Assembly: GCA_024104275.1 (NCBI GenBank)
Contig: JAGGHK010000001.1
Location: 925,798 to 989,797, forward strand
DNA from: Bifidobacterium sp.
GTDB taxonomy: Bacteria; Actinomycetota; Actinomycetes; Actinomycetales; Bifidobacteriaceae
DNA length: 64,000 bases
Direction: 5' to 3'
This document shows positions 18,715-27,536 of this stretch, in pieces. A model generated the notes under the pieces. The model was not told the origin of the DNA and ran no database searches. It worked only from the letters and a program-made list of their open reading frames with translations. The translations under genes were made by a program, and so were the position numbers. Position 1 is the stretch's first letter. Each line of letters begins with the position of its first letter.

Positions 18715-20421
18715 TTAGAAAATAAACAGACCCCAGAAGGCGAAGAACAGCAAGACGCTGAACATCGCGGCGGCTACCAGCCAGAAGAAGACACGGCCGA
18801 AACGTTTCGAGGCGAACACCGGTTCTCCGCCACTGACCACATCGCGAATCGCCTCTTTGCGCGGCGGAATCTGGGCCAGTCCGCGCATCTGCGCGACTTC
18901 GATGCAACGCGCGAGGATGCGGGCCCAAGCCCACACCACCAGAATCGAAACCACCTGGATGACCGGCCAGCTCCAATACATCATGCCAGGGTTCTCCGTA
19001 GGGGCGCCTCCCCAACCGAGCTTGACGACGGCCATGATGACCTGCCCCAGGCCCGTGGCGAAAAGCACGAACGTGGCCATCGTGGTCAGGGTGACAGCCA
19101 GGAGCTCGCCACCGAAGCCACGCATGAAGCCGAACACCTTGTTGCGCTTGCGTCGAACCAAACGGAACGCCTTGATGCCGCAACCGATCAGTGCGACAAG
19201 CAACGCAACGCCAAGCAAAACCACCATGCCGACATTGACAATGGTGCCGTAGATGGTGAGGTTGCGGTCCGCCTTCAGTTCCAGCGGCACGGCGATGGAC
19301 TGGCGGATGGTGGTGCCAGCGACGAGCTCGCTGGTCTGTTTGAGCCCCGAAGTCGTGCCCACGGCCCACGAGATGACGTCGTTGATGTAATCGTCGGCGA
19401 ACGGCGTGCCGGTGTCCGCCTCGTCTCCGAGCCGCAAAACGTGGTTCGCTACGGAATAGCTGCGCACCGTCACATTCTGGTTGCCGGCGAGGTGAGCGGA
19501 ATAAAGAATATGTTGAAGCCCTTCGACCTGCGCGGTCAGGACGTCCTTGGAGCCATAGACGACCATGGTCGGCACGGCGTAAGCTTCCGGCAAGTCCATC
19601 GGAAAGTCCAGATTATGGAGCCCCACCATGTCGGTATCGGCGTGGAAAAGCCTGCGGACGATGGATTGATAGCCGTTGTTCGCCCCGACCAGCGAGAAAT
19701 CCTGACCGACGAAGAATCCCAAAGACTGTCGCGGCCCATAGACCATCGGGCTCAACAGAAGCTGGAAGGCGATGCGCTTATCGTATTTAATCACGTAGGG
19801 CGAAATCCATGTGCTCTCGGAAGTCGCGTAAAGCCCGACCTTGTCGGGGTCAACGTTGCTTTGCGCGCGCAGATATTGGACGACTTGGTCGTAGGCCTTT
19901 GCGCTTCCCGGATAATCGCGGGTCAAATCATTGGTCGACCAGACCGGCTTGTCGAGCACGGCCGTGACAAATCCGGCGGAAGAAAGGTCTTCGGCGGCAT
20001 CACCGAAACTGTTTTCCGCGGTTCCATAGCCCGCGCCGTGCATGAAGACGACTCCCGGGTGCTTTAGGTTCACACCTACGGGGTCCTTCGGGGCTCTAAT
20101 CAGTACATTGATATGTTGGATCTCTCCGGTGGAAGGTCGTTTGATATCCAGCGTCACCGTGCGCGAAGAAACCTTGAACGTATCACGCTGCGCTAGGGGC
20201 ACACCCTGCGGATTGTCAAACGTCACGGCGGTGTTCGGCGAAAGCGTGGATACCGACTGGCCGGTCGGCTCGCGTTTCCACGGCACGCTGGTGAGGTTGG
20301 AGACCGTGACCAGAATGCCCAGCAGGACGATGAAAATAGGAATGGTCACCAAAAGACGGCGGCCAAGGCCCCACGACGTGCTGGCTTTACTGGTGGAAGG
20401 TTCGTTTGGCACAGTGCTCAT
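18715..20421 (-). CDS. Membrane-anchored alpha/beta hydrolase
   Basis: 568 residues. A transmembrane segment lies at about 24-46 (LLVTIPIFIVLLGILVTV). The alpha/beta hydrolase domain (about 95-370) shows the oxyanion strand HPGVVFMHGAGYG and a nucleophile elbow at LYATSESTWISPYV, a GxSxS form of the usual GxSxG. A histidine near SVANHVLRLGDEA is a plausible triad member. Three or four further membrane segments occupy about 395-568. The active site therefore probably faces outside. Substrate unknown; lipid or peptide esters are possible. Monocistronic. Confidence 0.72.
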   Translation of the reverse strand: MSTVPNEPSTSKASTSWGLGRRLLVTIPIFIVLLGILVTVSNLTSVPWKREPTGQSVSTLSPNTAVTFDNPQGVPLAQRDTFKVSSRTVTLDIKRPSTGEIQHINVLIRAPKDPVGVNLKHPGVVFMHGAGYGTAENSFGDAAEDLSSAGFVTAVLDKPVWSTNDLTRDYPGSAKAYDQVVQYLRAQSNVDPDKVGLYATSESTWISPYVIKYDKRIAFQLLLSPMVYGPRQSLGFFVGQDFSLVGANNGYQSIVRRLFHADTDMVGLHNLDFPMDLPEAYAVPTMVVYGSKDVLTAQVEGLQHILYSAHLAGNQNVTVRSYSVANHVLRLGDEADTGTPFADDYINDVISWAVGTTSGLKQTSELVAGTTIRQSIAVPLELKADRNLTIYGTIVNVGMVVLLGVALLVALIGCGIKAFRLVRRKRNKVFGFMRGFGGELLAVTLTTMATFVLFATGLGQVIMAVVKLGWGGAPTENPGMMYWSWPVIQVVSILVVWAWARILARCIEVAQMRGLAQIPPRKEAIRDVVSGGEPVFASKRFGRVFFWLVAAAMFSVLLFFAFWGLFIF

Positions 20422-20463
20422 GATAAACGACCCATGGCACAGCGTACGCTTCTGGTGGAAGTG

Positions 20464-21831
20464 TCACTCACCGGTCTTCTGGTCGCCGCTTTTAGGCGCA
20501 CCGAAATCAGGGAACGAGATATCGGGAATGTCGACATCAGGGGTGCTCATCGGCGAAGAGGCATTGGCATTGCCGCTTGCATTCGCGTTGACATCAGTAT
20601 TGCCCGCATTGCCCTGAACCGGAGTGTTAAAGGCAGGCACCTGAGGAACGAAGGCCGCCGTTTGTGCATCAGAGGAAGTGTTCTGAGAGGTATTTGCCAT
20701 ATTCGCCAAAGCAGCGAGTGAGGAATTGGCATCGGCACCGTCCGCATTGCCATGTGAGGAAGTCGCGGCATCGGCCGTGCTGCTGGGTGCCCCAACACCG
20801 TCAGGCAGATTCGGGATTACCGGTGCAGTCGGAGCGGAAGTATCGGAAACCGTGCTATTGAAATCAAACGTCGAAGAAGACGTAGCAGCCGAATCACCGA
20901 CGGTTGTTGGCGTGGTATTCGTCTGGAATGCACCGAAAGAACTCGAAGAGGCAGCGTCCTGCAACGGTTGCGTAGACTCAGTGGGCTGGTAGGTAGGAGC
21001 AGTCGTCTGAGCAGACGGAACCGTAGGATCGGCAAACGAAGCCGCGGTGTCGCTGCCAATCAAGGGACTCACGGAAGTATTGCCGAGCCCGGATGCCGGC
21101 TGGGACTGCGGGACGACCGGAACGGCCACAGGTGCTGCGACCGGCACACCAGCCGGCTGCGCGGCCGCGGCTGCTGCAGCGTTCTTTTCGTTGTAATCTG
21201 TGATACGCGCGTAGGATTCCACGCGGCTCAGAAGCTGGACGCAGACATCGAGATAGTAATCGACCTGACGCTCGTCATAGCCGCGGCTGCCCTTGCGCTG
21301 GGTGAAGATGACATTGGCGACGGTGCTCGAATTAAGATCGGCGAGATCCTTGGCTTCGTCGCTGCTCATCGACCTGACGCCCAAATCGTCGGCCGCCTTG
21401 GTGATGATCTGATCAATCAGGCGATCGACCTGCTTGACATCGTATGAAGGACGCTTCCTCTCCCCACGGATGAAGCGATCGCTGTGGCTGCGCTTGGCGT
21501 GAGCGCTGATCATGCTGTAAAGCTGTTGGGTACGAGCCTGCCAAGCGACATTGCCGTTGCCGGCAATCTGGCGAGCCGTCTCCTTGTCCACTACCGCGTG
21601 TTCGAGACGCGCCAAAGCGGCGTCGACCTCGGCTATGACATAACCGCCCTTGGTGAACGTGAATGCGGCGCTCTGAATATCCTGTTGGGTGAGCTCGCCG
21701 TCATTTTTGTCATACATTTCGTGGGCACGTTCGAGGAAATCATCTACCTGGTCAACGTCATAACCCCACTTACGCTTCCCCGCATATTCTATTCCCGTTG
21801 AGCTTTGGTTGTTCTCCGACTCTTCAGCCAT
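20464..21831 (-). CDS. DivIVA-domain repeat protein
   Basis: 455 residues. Three copies of a DivIVA-like motif lie in the first 230 residues: KWGYDVDQVDDFLERAHEMY, PSYDVKQVDRLIDQII and RGYDERQVDYYLDVCVQLL. Between them are Ala/Lys-rich helices. The second half (about 240-455) is a low-complexity Ala/Ser/Thr/Pro/Asn linker ending in PDVDIPDISFPDFG. It is distinct from Wag31 at 2029-3303 and suggests a septal or polar scaffold partner. It is followed by the hydrolase gene after a 42-base gap and could share its transcript. Confidence 0.78.
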   Translation of the reverse strand: MAEESENNQSSTGIEYAGKRKWGYDVDQVDDFLERAHEMYDKNDGELTQQDIQSAAFTFTKGGYVIAEVDAALARLEHAVVDKETARQIAGNGNVAWQARTQQLYSMISAHAKRSHSDRFIRGERKRPSYDVKQVDRLIDQIITKAADDLGVRSMSSDEAKDLADLNSSTVANVIFTQRKGSRGYDERQVDYYLDVCVQLLSRVESYARITDYNEKNAAAAAAAQPAGVPVAAPVAVPVVPQSQPASGLGNTSVSPLIGSDTAASFADPTVPSAQTTAPTYQPTESTQPLQDAASSSSFGAFQTNTTPTTVGDSAATSSSTFDFNSTVSDTSAPTAPVIPNLPDGVGAPSSTADAATSSHGNADGADANSSLAALANMANTSQNTSSDAQTAAFVPQVPAFNTPVQGNAGNTDVNANASGNANASSPMSTPDVDIPDISFPDFGAPKSGDQKTGE

Positions 21832-22237
21832 CAGTTCTGCCTCCTGAGGTTATCTATGCATCTGTGCCAGTATATGTGGTCGTTACGACGCAATAAGGTT
21901 GCCTTCACTTAAAAATCGCAAACGTTCTATAAATACACGCTAATACTAGTTGACAAATTAGAACAACACAACTTTCGAGACACATATTTAAAACAAGTCT
22001 CAAACAATTCAGATGCATCACAACTGCTGTATTCGCAGGACCTCCGTCGTTCCTTCTGACCTAGTATCTGCTCACTAAACCGAGGATAGACAACCTCATC
22101 AAATCGAGTCCGAACCTTACGGCAAAGCTTTCTTAAAACACCCGAAAAAAGAATTTTTCAACCGTTGCATGACATATCGCTCTTGCATCGCCGACACCCC
22201 GCTGGGCAACGGTTGCGGTAAAGTAATTGAGGTCTTC
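21832..22237. other. Promoter region between a divergent gene and tRNA-Val
   Basis: 406 bases, AT-rich, separating the minus-strand DivIVA-like gene from the plus-strand tRNA. I see no gene, hairpin family or repeat in it. Confidence 0.4.
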
Positions 22238-22311
22238 GGGCAATTAGCTCAGTTGGTTAGAGCGCCACCTTTACACGGTGGATGTCAGGGGTTCGAATCC
22301 CTTATTGCCCA
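22238..22311 (+). tRNA. tRNA-Val (anticodon TAC)
   Basis: 74 bases fold as a full cloverleaf. The acceptor stem GGGCAAT pairs with ATTGCCC, the D arm is AGCTCAGTTGGTTAGAGC, the anticodon stem CCACC/GGTGG holds the loop TTTACAC with anticodon TAC, and the T arm AGGGGTTCGAATCCCT carries GTTCGAAT. The discriminator base is A; CCA is not encoded. Confidence 0.96.
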
Positions 22312-22598
22312 CGTTTTGAAATCATTGGGTTTCATTTACATTTCAATAACGGATTTCACCATTCCCCGATATATAACGGATTATCAATTCTTGCGATAAC
22401 GGTTTGTCCATAAATGAGACAGATGAGGCGCGTCCCGGCATCTTTCTGGCATAATGGCACTAGTGCGGCAATGAGGCAAAATCCCCTTGACTGCACAATC
22501 CGTAGAATCCATTCCTTTGATAAGGACGACGAAGCGGAAGCAACCTGTCGCGTTGACGGCAGGCCATGAGTATTAACGAGTATTAAAAGGAGTTCGAA

Positions 22599-23918
22599 AT
22601 GGCTGAACCATTCAAAGCCGACACATCCAACCCTGCAGTCGTGCAGAGTTCGTCGGACGTGTTCAATGCACCCATCGCACAAGCGGACCCCGAAATCTCG
22701 TCGCTGATCCAAGATGAACTCAAGCGCCAACAGAACGGCCTTGAGATGATCGCTTCCGAAAACTTTGTGCCCCGCGCCGTACTCGACGCGCAAGGTTCCG
22801 TCCTGACCAACAAATACGCGGAAGGCTACCCCGGACATCGCTACTACGGAGGCTGCGAGTTCGTCGACGGCATCGAGACGTTGGCCCGCAACCGCGCCAA
22901 GGAGCTTTTCGGCGCCGAGTTCGCCAACGTGCAGCCCCATTCGGGCGCGCAGGCCAACGCCGCCGTCTATCAGGCGCTGATCAAGCCGGGCGACACCGTG
23001 CTGGGCCTCGCGCTCGACCATGGCGGCCACCTCACGCACGGCACCAAGATGAACTTCTCCGGCAAGTTCTACCACGCCGAGTCCTATGGCGTGAACCCCG
23101 ACACCTTCCTCATCGATCCGGAAATCATCCGCCAGCGTGCGCTCGAGGTCCATCCGCAGCTCATCATCGGCGGCTGGAGCGCCTACCCGCGCATCGAGGA
23201 CTTCAAGGCGATGAAGGAGATCGCCGACGAGGTCGGCGCGAAGTTCTGGGTCGATATGGCCCACTTCGCCGGCATGGTGGCCGCGGGTCTACACCCGAGC
23301 CCGGTCCCCTACGCCGATGTCGTCTCCTCGACCGCGCACAAGACGCTGGGCGGGCCGCGTTCCGGCTTCATCCTGGCCAAGAAGGAATACGGCAAGAAGA
23401 TCAATTCCGCCGTCTTCCCCGGCCAGCAGGGCGGGCCGCTGATGCACATCATCGCCGCCAAGGCCGTGGCCTTCAAGGTCGCCGGCACTGAGGCCTTCAA
23501 GCACCGCATGGAGCGCACGCTCGAGGGCGCGAAGATTCTCGCCGACCGCCTCAAAGCCGACGATGTCAAGGCTCAGGGCATCACCGTCCTTACCGGCGGC
23601 ACCGACGTGCACCTGGTGATGGTCGATCTACGCAACAGCGAAATGGACGGGCAGCAGGGCGAGAACCTGCTGGCAGAATGCGGCATCACCGTCAATCGCA
23701 ACACTGTACCGTTCGATCCGCGTCCGGCTTCCGTGGCTTCCGGCCTGCGCATCGGCACCTCGGCCCTGGCCACCCGCGGTTTCGCCGCTCCGCAATACGA
23801 GGAGGTCGCCGACATCATCGGCACCGCCCTCGCCCAAGGCAAGGACGCTGATGTGGAAGCGCTGCACGCCCGCGTCACCAAGCTGACCGAGGACTTCCCG
23901 CTCTATCCGGGCCTTTAA
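22599..23918 (+). CDS. glyA: Serine hydroxymethyltransferase
   Basis: PLP enzyme that interconverts serine and glycine while producing 5,10-methylene-THF. 439 residues. Family motifs: [32 protein letters not shown], the PLP-lysine motif [17 protein letters not shown] and [19 protein letters not shown]. The ATG has a strong ribosome site (AAAAGGAGTTCGAA). The 287-base leader after the tRNA contains no riboswitch that I recognise. A good terminator follows at 23944-23977. Confidence 0.97.
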   Translation: MAEPFKADTSNPAVVQSSSDVFNAPIAQADPEISSLIQDELKRQQNGLEMIASENFVPRAVLDAQGSVLTNKYAEGYPGHRYYGGCEFVDGIETLARNRAKELFGAEFANVQPHSGAQANAAVYQALIKPGDTVLGLALDHGGHLTHGTKMNFSGKFYHAESYGVNPDTFLIDPEIIRQRALEVHPQLIIGGWSAYPRIEDFKAMKEIADEVGAKFWVDMAHFAGMVAAGLHPSPVPYADVVSSTAHKTLGGPRSGFILAKKEYGKKINSAVFPGQQGGPLMHIIAAKAVAFKVAGTEAFKHRMERTLEGAKILADRLKADDVKAQGITVLTGGTDVHLVMVDLRNSEMDGQQGENLLAECGITVNRNTVPFDPRPASVASGLRIGTSALATRGFAAPQYEEVADIIGTALAQGKDADVEALHARVTKLTEDFPLYPGL

Positions 23919-23943
23919 ATCGCAGCCGAAACCCCAATAATCT

Positions 23944-23977
23944 AAATCTCCATCGGGTTCATCGCCGATGGAGATTT
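23944..23977 (+). terminator. Terminator downstream of glyA
   Basis: AAATCTCCATCG pairs with CGATGGAGATTT around GGTTCATCGC, ending in TTTTAGTATA. It lies 26 bases past the glyA stop. Confidence 0.8.
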
Positions 23978-24007
23978 TAGTATACGTTGAAAATCTGCGT
24001 TTCCGCG

Positions 24008-24424
24008 TTAACGGCCTTTGCCGAAGGCACGGAGACGAATGCCATTCCAATCATCGGAAATCGTCAGCGGGGTGGCCGCGTTCATGCCGGCGGTCTTGGC
24101 GGCGGACTGCACCGTGTTGGAAGCGGGGGCTCCGGGACGACCGGGTTTCGGGGTGAGAATCCACAGCGGACCATCCTCACCGATGACACCGTAGGCGTCC
24201 ATGATCGTATCAGCCAAGGCGTCCTCGTCATCGCCGTCGCGCCACCAGATAATGACGCCATCCACAGCAGAATCGTAATCTTCATCGACCAGATCCTGAC
24301 CGGTCAAATCCATAATCTTCTCTCGAGTGGATTCACTCACGTCGTCATCCCACAGCCATTCCTGCACGATGTCGCCTTTGTGAAAACCGAACTCTTCAGC
24401 GTTTTTTGATGCCGTTTCATTCAC
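24008..24424 (-). CDS. DUF3052 family protein
   Basis: 138 residues from the GTG at 24424, preceded by AGAAGT; the longer frame above it has no ribosome site. The sequence NAEEFGFHKGDIVQEWLWDD, then VDGVIIWWRDGDDEDALADT and GPLWILTPKPGRPG, matches the actinobacterial DUF3052 family, small acidic proteins of unknown role. It is convergent with glyA, sharing the space at 23919-24007. Confidence 0.82.
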   Translation of the reverse strand: MNETASKNAEEFGFHKGDIVQEWLWDDDVSESTREKIMDLTGQDLVDEDYDSAVDGVIIWWRDGDDEDALADTIMDAYGVIGEDGPLWILTPKPGRPGAPASNTVQSAAKTAGMNAATPLTISDDWNGIRLRAFGKGR

Positions 24425-24526
24425 ACTTCTAATATAGCAAAGATACGGAACAGCACGCGCCACGACATTGCGAGTTATCCACATTGCGGGCAATACCAGA
24501 CATTTGGGCCGCTGGTATTTGCCCCG

Positions 24527-25591
24527 TTAGTTCGCGGTGCAATGCGGCAGGTTATCGGCCTTGCCCTGACCTATGGCGACCAAGGCGCGGTAGGCTTCGT
24601 CGAGTGTCGAAACCTTGACGTCACGCAAGCCGTTCGGCACGTGGCCCACCACCTCGTCGCAATTGCCGGCAGGAGCAAGGAAGTAGGTGGCACCGTCACG
24701 CTTGGCCGCAAGCATTTTGAGCTGGATACCGCCGATTTTGCCGACCTTGCCCTTCCCGTCGATGGTGCCGGTGCCCGCTATCGTCTTGCCGCCGGTTTCG
24801 TCGGCCGGGGTGAGCTTGTCGATGACACCCAACGTATACACCATGCCTGCAGATGGGCCGCCGATGTCATCGACATGCATTTCCACTTTCGCGGTTTTTG
24901 CCCCGGCTATCTTGTGTTTTTGGGCAAAGGCGAGCGCCGCTGTGGTGGCGGAATCCTGCGAGCCCGTCATCTCTTTGGTCGCCGTCTTCTTGTATTCCTG
25001 CGAGCTCTGCCCCACCGGGAACACGGCCTCGCTAGGCATGACCTGCTCATGTGGGTCAAGCCAAGCGATCAAAGTCTGGATGCCAAGAGCGGATGAACCG
25101 GGCACACCTTGGGCGTTGACCGTCAGCAGCAACAGTTTGCCTCGGCTTTTGTGCGTGGTCACGCCGGTGATGGCGATGACTTCTTTGCCGTCCGCCTTGC
25201 CCAGCACATCCTGGGTCGGGCCCGGCGTTTCGATGACGTAAGGGCTGGGAAGCAGTAATACAAGGAAACACAGCGCCGCACAGATAAGCCCTGCGAAATA
25301 TCGCAACGAATGGCACGAGAAGTAACGGGTGAAGCGATGCCAGAATCCATCATGACCACGATCGGCAATGGCCGTCTCTCCGGCTTCGGCACTGACATCG
25401 AAAACAGAATCCCCGTCGGTATCGCTCGGGCTTTCGCCGGTTTCGGTGGCGCTGCTCTCCGTTTTGCAAGCACCGATAATGCTGTTGAAATCAACATTGC
25501 CGTAAGACAACGAATCCGCCATGCCTTTGCCGGCCGGTGATATCGGCGTTTGATCGCCCGAATGCCGTTGGTCCTGATTGCTGCGTGCCAT
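24527..25591 (-). CDS. Lon-like (S16) serine protease with N-terminal membrane anchor
   Basis: 354 residues. Cytosolic N-terminus (1-92), a single membrane segment (about 93-117, YFAGLICAALCFLVLLL), then an extracytoplasmic region. The S16 Lon protease domain lies at about 220-340: the nucleophile Ser is in DIGGPSAGMVYTLGVID, and the partner Lys in GKVGKIGGIQLKMLAAK. It resembles the actinobacterial YlbL-like proteins, which normally have a PDZ domain before the protease; here I see no PDZ sequence in the short gap. A weak ribosome site (GGTAGG) precedes the ATG. Confidence 0.8.
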   Translation of the reverse strand: MARSNQDQRHSGDQTPISPAGKGMADSLSYGNVDFNSIIGACKTESSATETGESPSDTDGDSVFDVSAEAGETAIADRGHDGFWHRFTRYFSCHSLRYFAGLICAALCFLVLLLPSPYVIETPGPTQDVLGKADGKEVIAITGVTTHKSRGKLLLLTVNAQGVPGSSALGIQTLIAWLDPHEQVMPSEAVFPVGQSSQEYKKTATKEMTGSQDSATTAALAFAQKHKIAGAKTAKVEMHVDDIGGPSAGMVYTLGVIDKLTPADETGGKTIAGTGTIDGKGKVGKIGGIQLKMLAAKRDGATYFLAPAGNCDEVVGHVPNGLRDVKVSTLDEAYRALVAIGQGKADNLPHCTAN

Positions 25592-25807
25592 AACCTACCA
25601 GTATGGTGCCTCACCCAGACGCAGCGCTTTCGCCGCACGCCGCAGCGAAACAACGAAATATCGCCGGACCGCAGCATATTCCCGACTTCGCCGCAATCTC
25701 GTCGCCAGCGGAAGATTGCGCCGATAAGACCATAGAAGACCATAATATGGAATCAACATACCGGCGCTATATTGCTTAATGGGACTTCAAGATAAAGGAC
25801 GATACCG

Positions 25808-27415
25808 ATGGACGAAAACGCGATTCACCAATGGCTGATCGATTGCTTCGGTCAGGTTCAAGGCGACATGGCCTTCCAGCAGCTGAGCGCGCTGCCCGAC
25901 GCGGTCAAAGACCAGCTCCTCGGTCAGGATCCTTCCAAGCTGCCCAAGCCCGCCGAAGTGAAGGCACTGATGAACGCGTTCACCACCAGCGGACTCAACA
26001 CTGTCGGCGACATGCAACAGAGCGCCGACCAGGGGCCGGTCAACGTGAAACTGGCGACCTCCCTGGCTCTGGCCATCGCCAACGACGAGGGTAGCGAACA
26101 GACCGTCACCGCGAGCGAAGGCGAAGCCGTGCGGCAGGCGATGAGCGAGGCGAACCTTTGGCTTGACACGGCCAGCAGCATCGACCCGGCCCCGGGCGAG
26201 CCGCAGGTGTTCACCCGAGCCGATTGGGTCAACGCGACCGTCGATTCCTGGGCGAAATTCGCCAGTCCGGTCGAGCAATCGATGAGCGACGCGCTTTCCA
26301 GCGTCGTTTCCGAACGGTTCGGCGACGCGTTTGGCGACGGCGAGATCGCAGGGGTCTTCGCCGGCCCGATTCCCGTGCCGATTCCCGACAACATGAAAGA
26401 CCCGGCCAATCTCATCAAGATTCTCGGCAACACCGCTTTTTCCACGCAGCTCGGGCACGCGGCAGGCCAGCTTTCGCACGAGGTGCGCGGCAGCTTCGAC
26501 CAGGGCATCGCCTTGCAGAAGAACCCAGCCGGCGCCTTGATCGCCCAAAACTCCATCGAATATGCCAAAACGTTGGAAATCGACCAGTCGGAAGTGCTTG
26601 CGTTCCTCGCACTTGAGGAAGTGGCGCACGCCCGTCTCTTCGCGCACGTGCCGTGGCTCATGCCCCGCTTCGAGGCGCTGATCGGCAAGTATGCGCGCGG
26701 CATCAGCATCGACTTGGACGCGATGGAAGAGCAATTGCGCGACGCGACCTCGATGGATCCTGATTCGATCTCCGGTGCCGTGGATCTGACGAAAGTCGGC
26801 ATCGCTGATACTCCGGAGCAGAAAGAGGCGCTCGAAAGCCTGGAAACGCTGCTGGCATTGGTCGAAGGATGGGTCGATGCCGTGACATGGAAGGCTGGAG
26901 TGGCCCATCTGCCGCATATCGAACAGCTGCGCGAGATGGTGCGCCGCGAGCGCGCGGTCGGCGGACCGGCAGAACGCACCTTCGAAAACCTGCTCGGCAT
27001 GGAATTGCGACCCAAGCGCATGCGTGAGGCGGCCGATATCTGGGAGAAGATCGGTTCCGAAGAAGGAGACAAGGCCCGCGACGAGAAGTGGTCACACCCC
27101 GACCTGCTGCCGAAGTTGCCGGATGTCGACGGCGAACAGGCCGAAGTCGAAAAACCGGAAACCCCCGAATCTGACAGTAATACAAACCCCGACGCCAATA
27201 TCAGCACCTTCGCCGCCGACGGCAGCGATACCTCATCGTCCAAGCACAGCATCGACTGGGATGCCGAACTCGAGAAACTGCTCGATGCCCAAGGCGATGA
27301 CGATGATAATGCTGAAAACAACGGCAGCGATGGTGAAAACGGCGAAAGCGGCAAAGACACGTCCAGGGAAACCGGCGACGGCAAACCGGATGACGACGAC
27401 AAACCGCAAAGCTGA
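25808..27415 (+). CDS. Zinc-dependent metalloprotease-like protein (DUF2342)
   Basis: 535 residues. The DUF2342 signature ALEEVAHARLFAHVPWL (about 260) carries the Glu/His cluster expected to bind metal in this actinobacterial zincin-like family. The C-terminus (about 435-535) is very acidic and low-complexity, rich in Asp, Asn, Gly and Ser, so it is probably disordered. ATG preceded by AAGGACGATACCG. Divergent from the Lon-like gene and followed by a strong terminator. Substrate not predictable. Confidence 0.78.
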   Translation: MDENAIHQWLIDCFGQVQGDMAFQQLSALPDAVKDQLLGQDPSKLPKPAEVKALMNAFTTSGLNTVGDMQQSADQGPVNVKLATSLALAIANDEGSEQTVTASEGEAVRQAMSEANLWLDTASSIDPAPGEPQVFTRADWVNATVDSWAKFASPVEQSMSDALSSVVSERFGDAFGDGEIAGVFAGPIPVPIPDNMKDPANLIKILGNTAFSTQLGHAAGQLSHEVRGSFDQGIALQKNPAGALIAQNSIEYAKTLEIDQSEVLAFLALEEVAHARLFAHVPWLMPRFEALIGKYARGISIDLDAMEEQLRDATSMDPDSISGAVDLTKVGIADTPEQKEALESLETLLALVEGWVDAVTWKAGVAHLPHIEQLREMVRRERAVGGPAERTFENLLGMELRPKRMREAADIWEKIGSEEGDKARDEKWSHPDLLPKLPDVDGEQAEVEKPETPESDSNTNPDANISTFAADGSDTSSSKHSIDWDAELEKLLDAQGDDDDNAENNGSDGENGESGKDTSRETGDGKPDDDDKPQS

Positions 27416-27471
27416 AAAGCGTGTCTCAACGCTGAAATCCAATAAGACAGGATGCTAAAACGCAAACCGAG

Positions 27472-27514
27472 AAAGGCCGGTAGCGACTTATCAAAAGTCG
27501 ATACCGGCCTTTTT
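27472..27514. terminator. Bidirectional terminator between convergent genes
   Basis: AAAGGCCGGTA pairs with TACCGGCCTTT, with an inner CGACTT/AAGTCG pairing. T-runs flank it on both strands, serving the DUF2342 gene and the minus-strand helicase. Confidence 0.85.
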
Positions 27515-27536
27515 CATACTCGCGCATCATCAAAAC

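Noticed and set aside
22312-22598. THF or glycine riboswitch before glyA
   Set aside because: No tandem glycine-type aptamer or THF-type core could be recognised in the leader.
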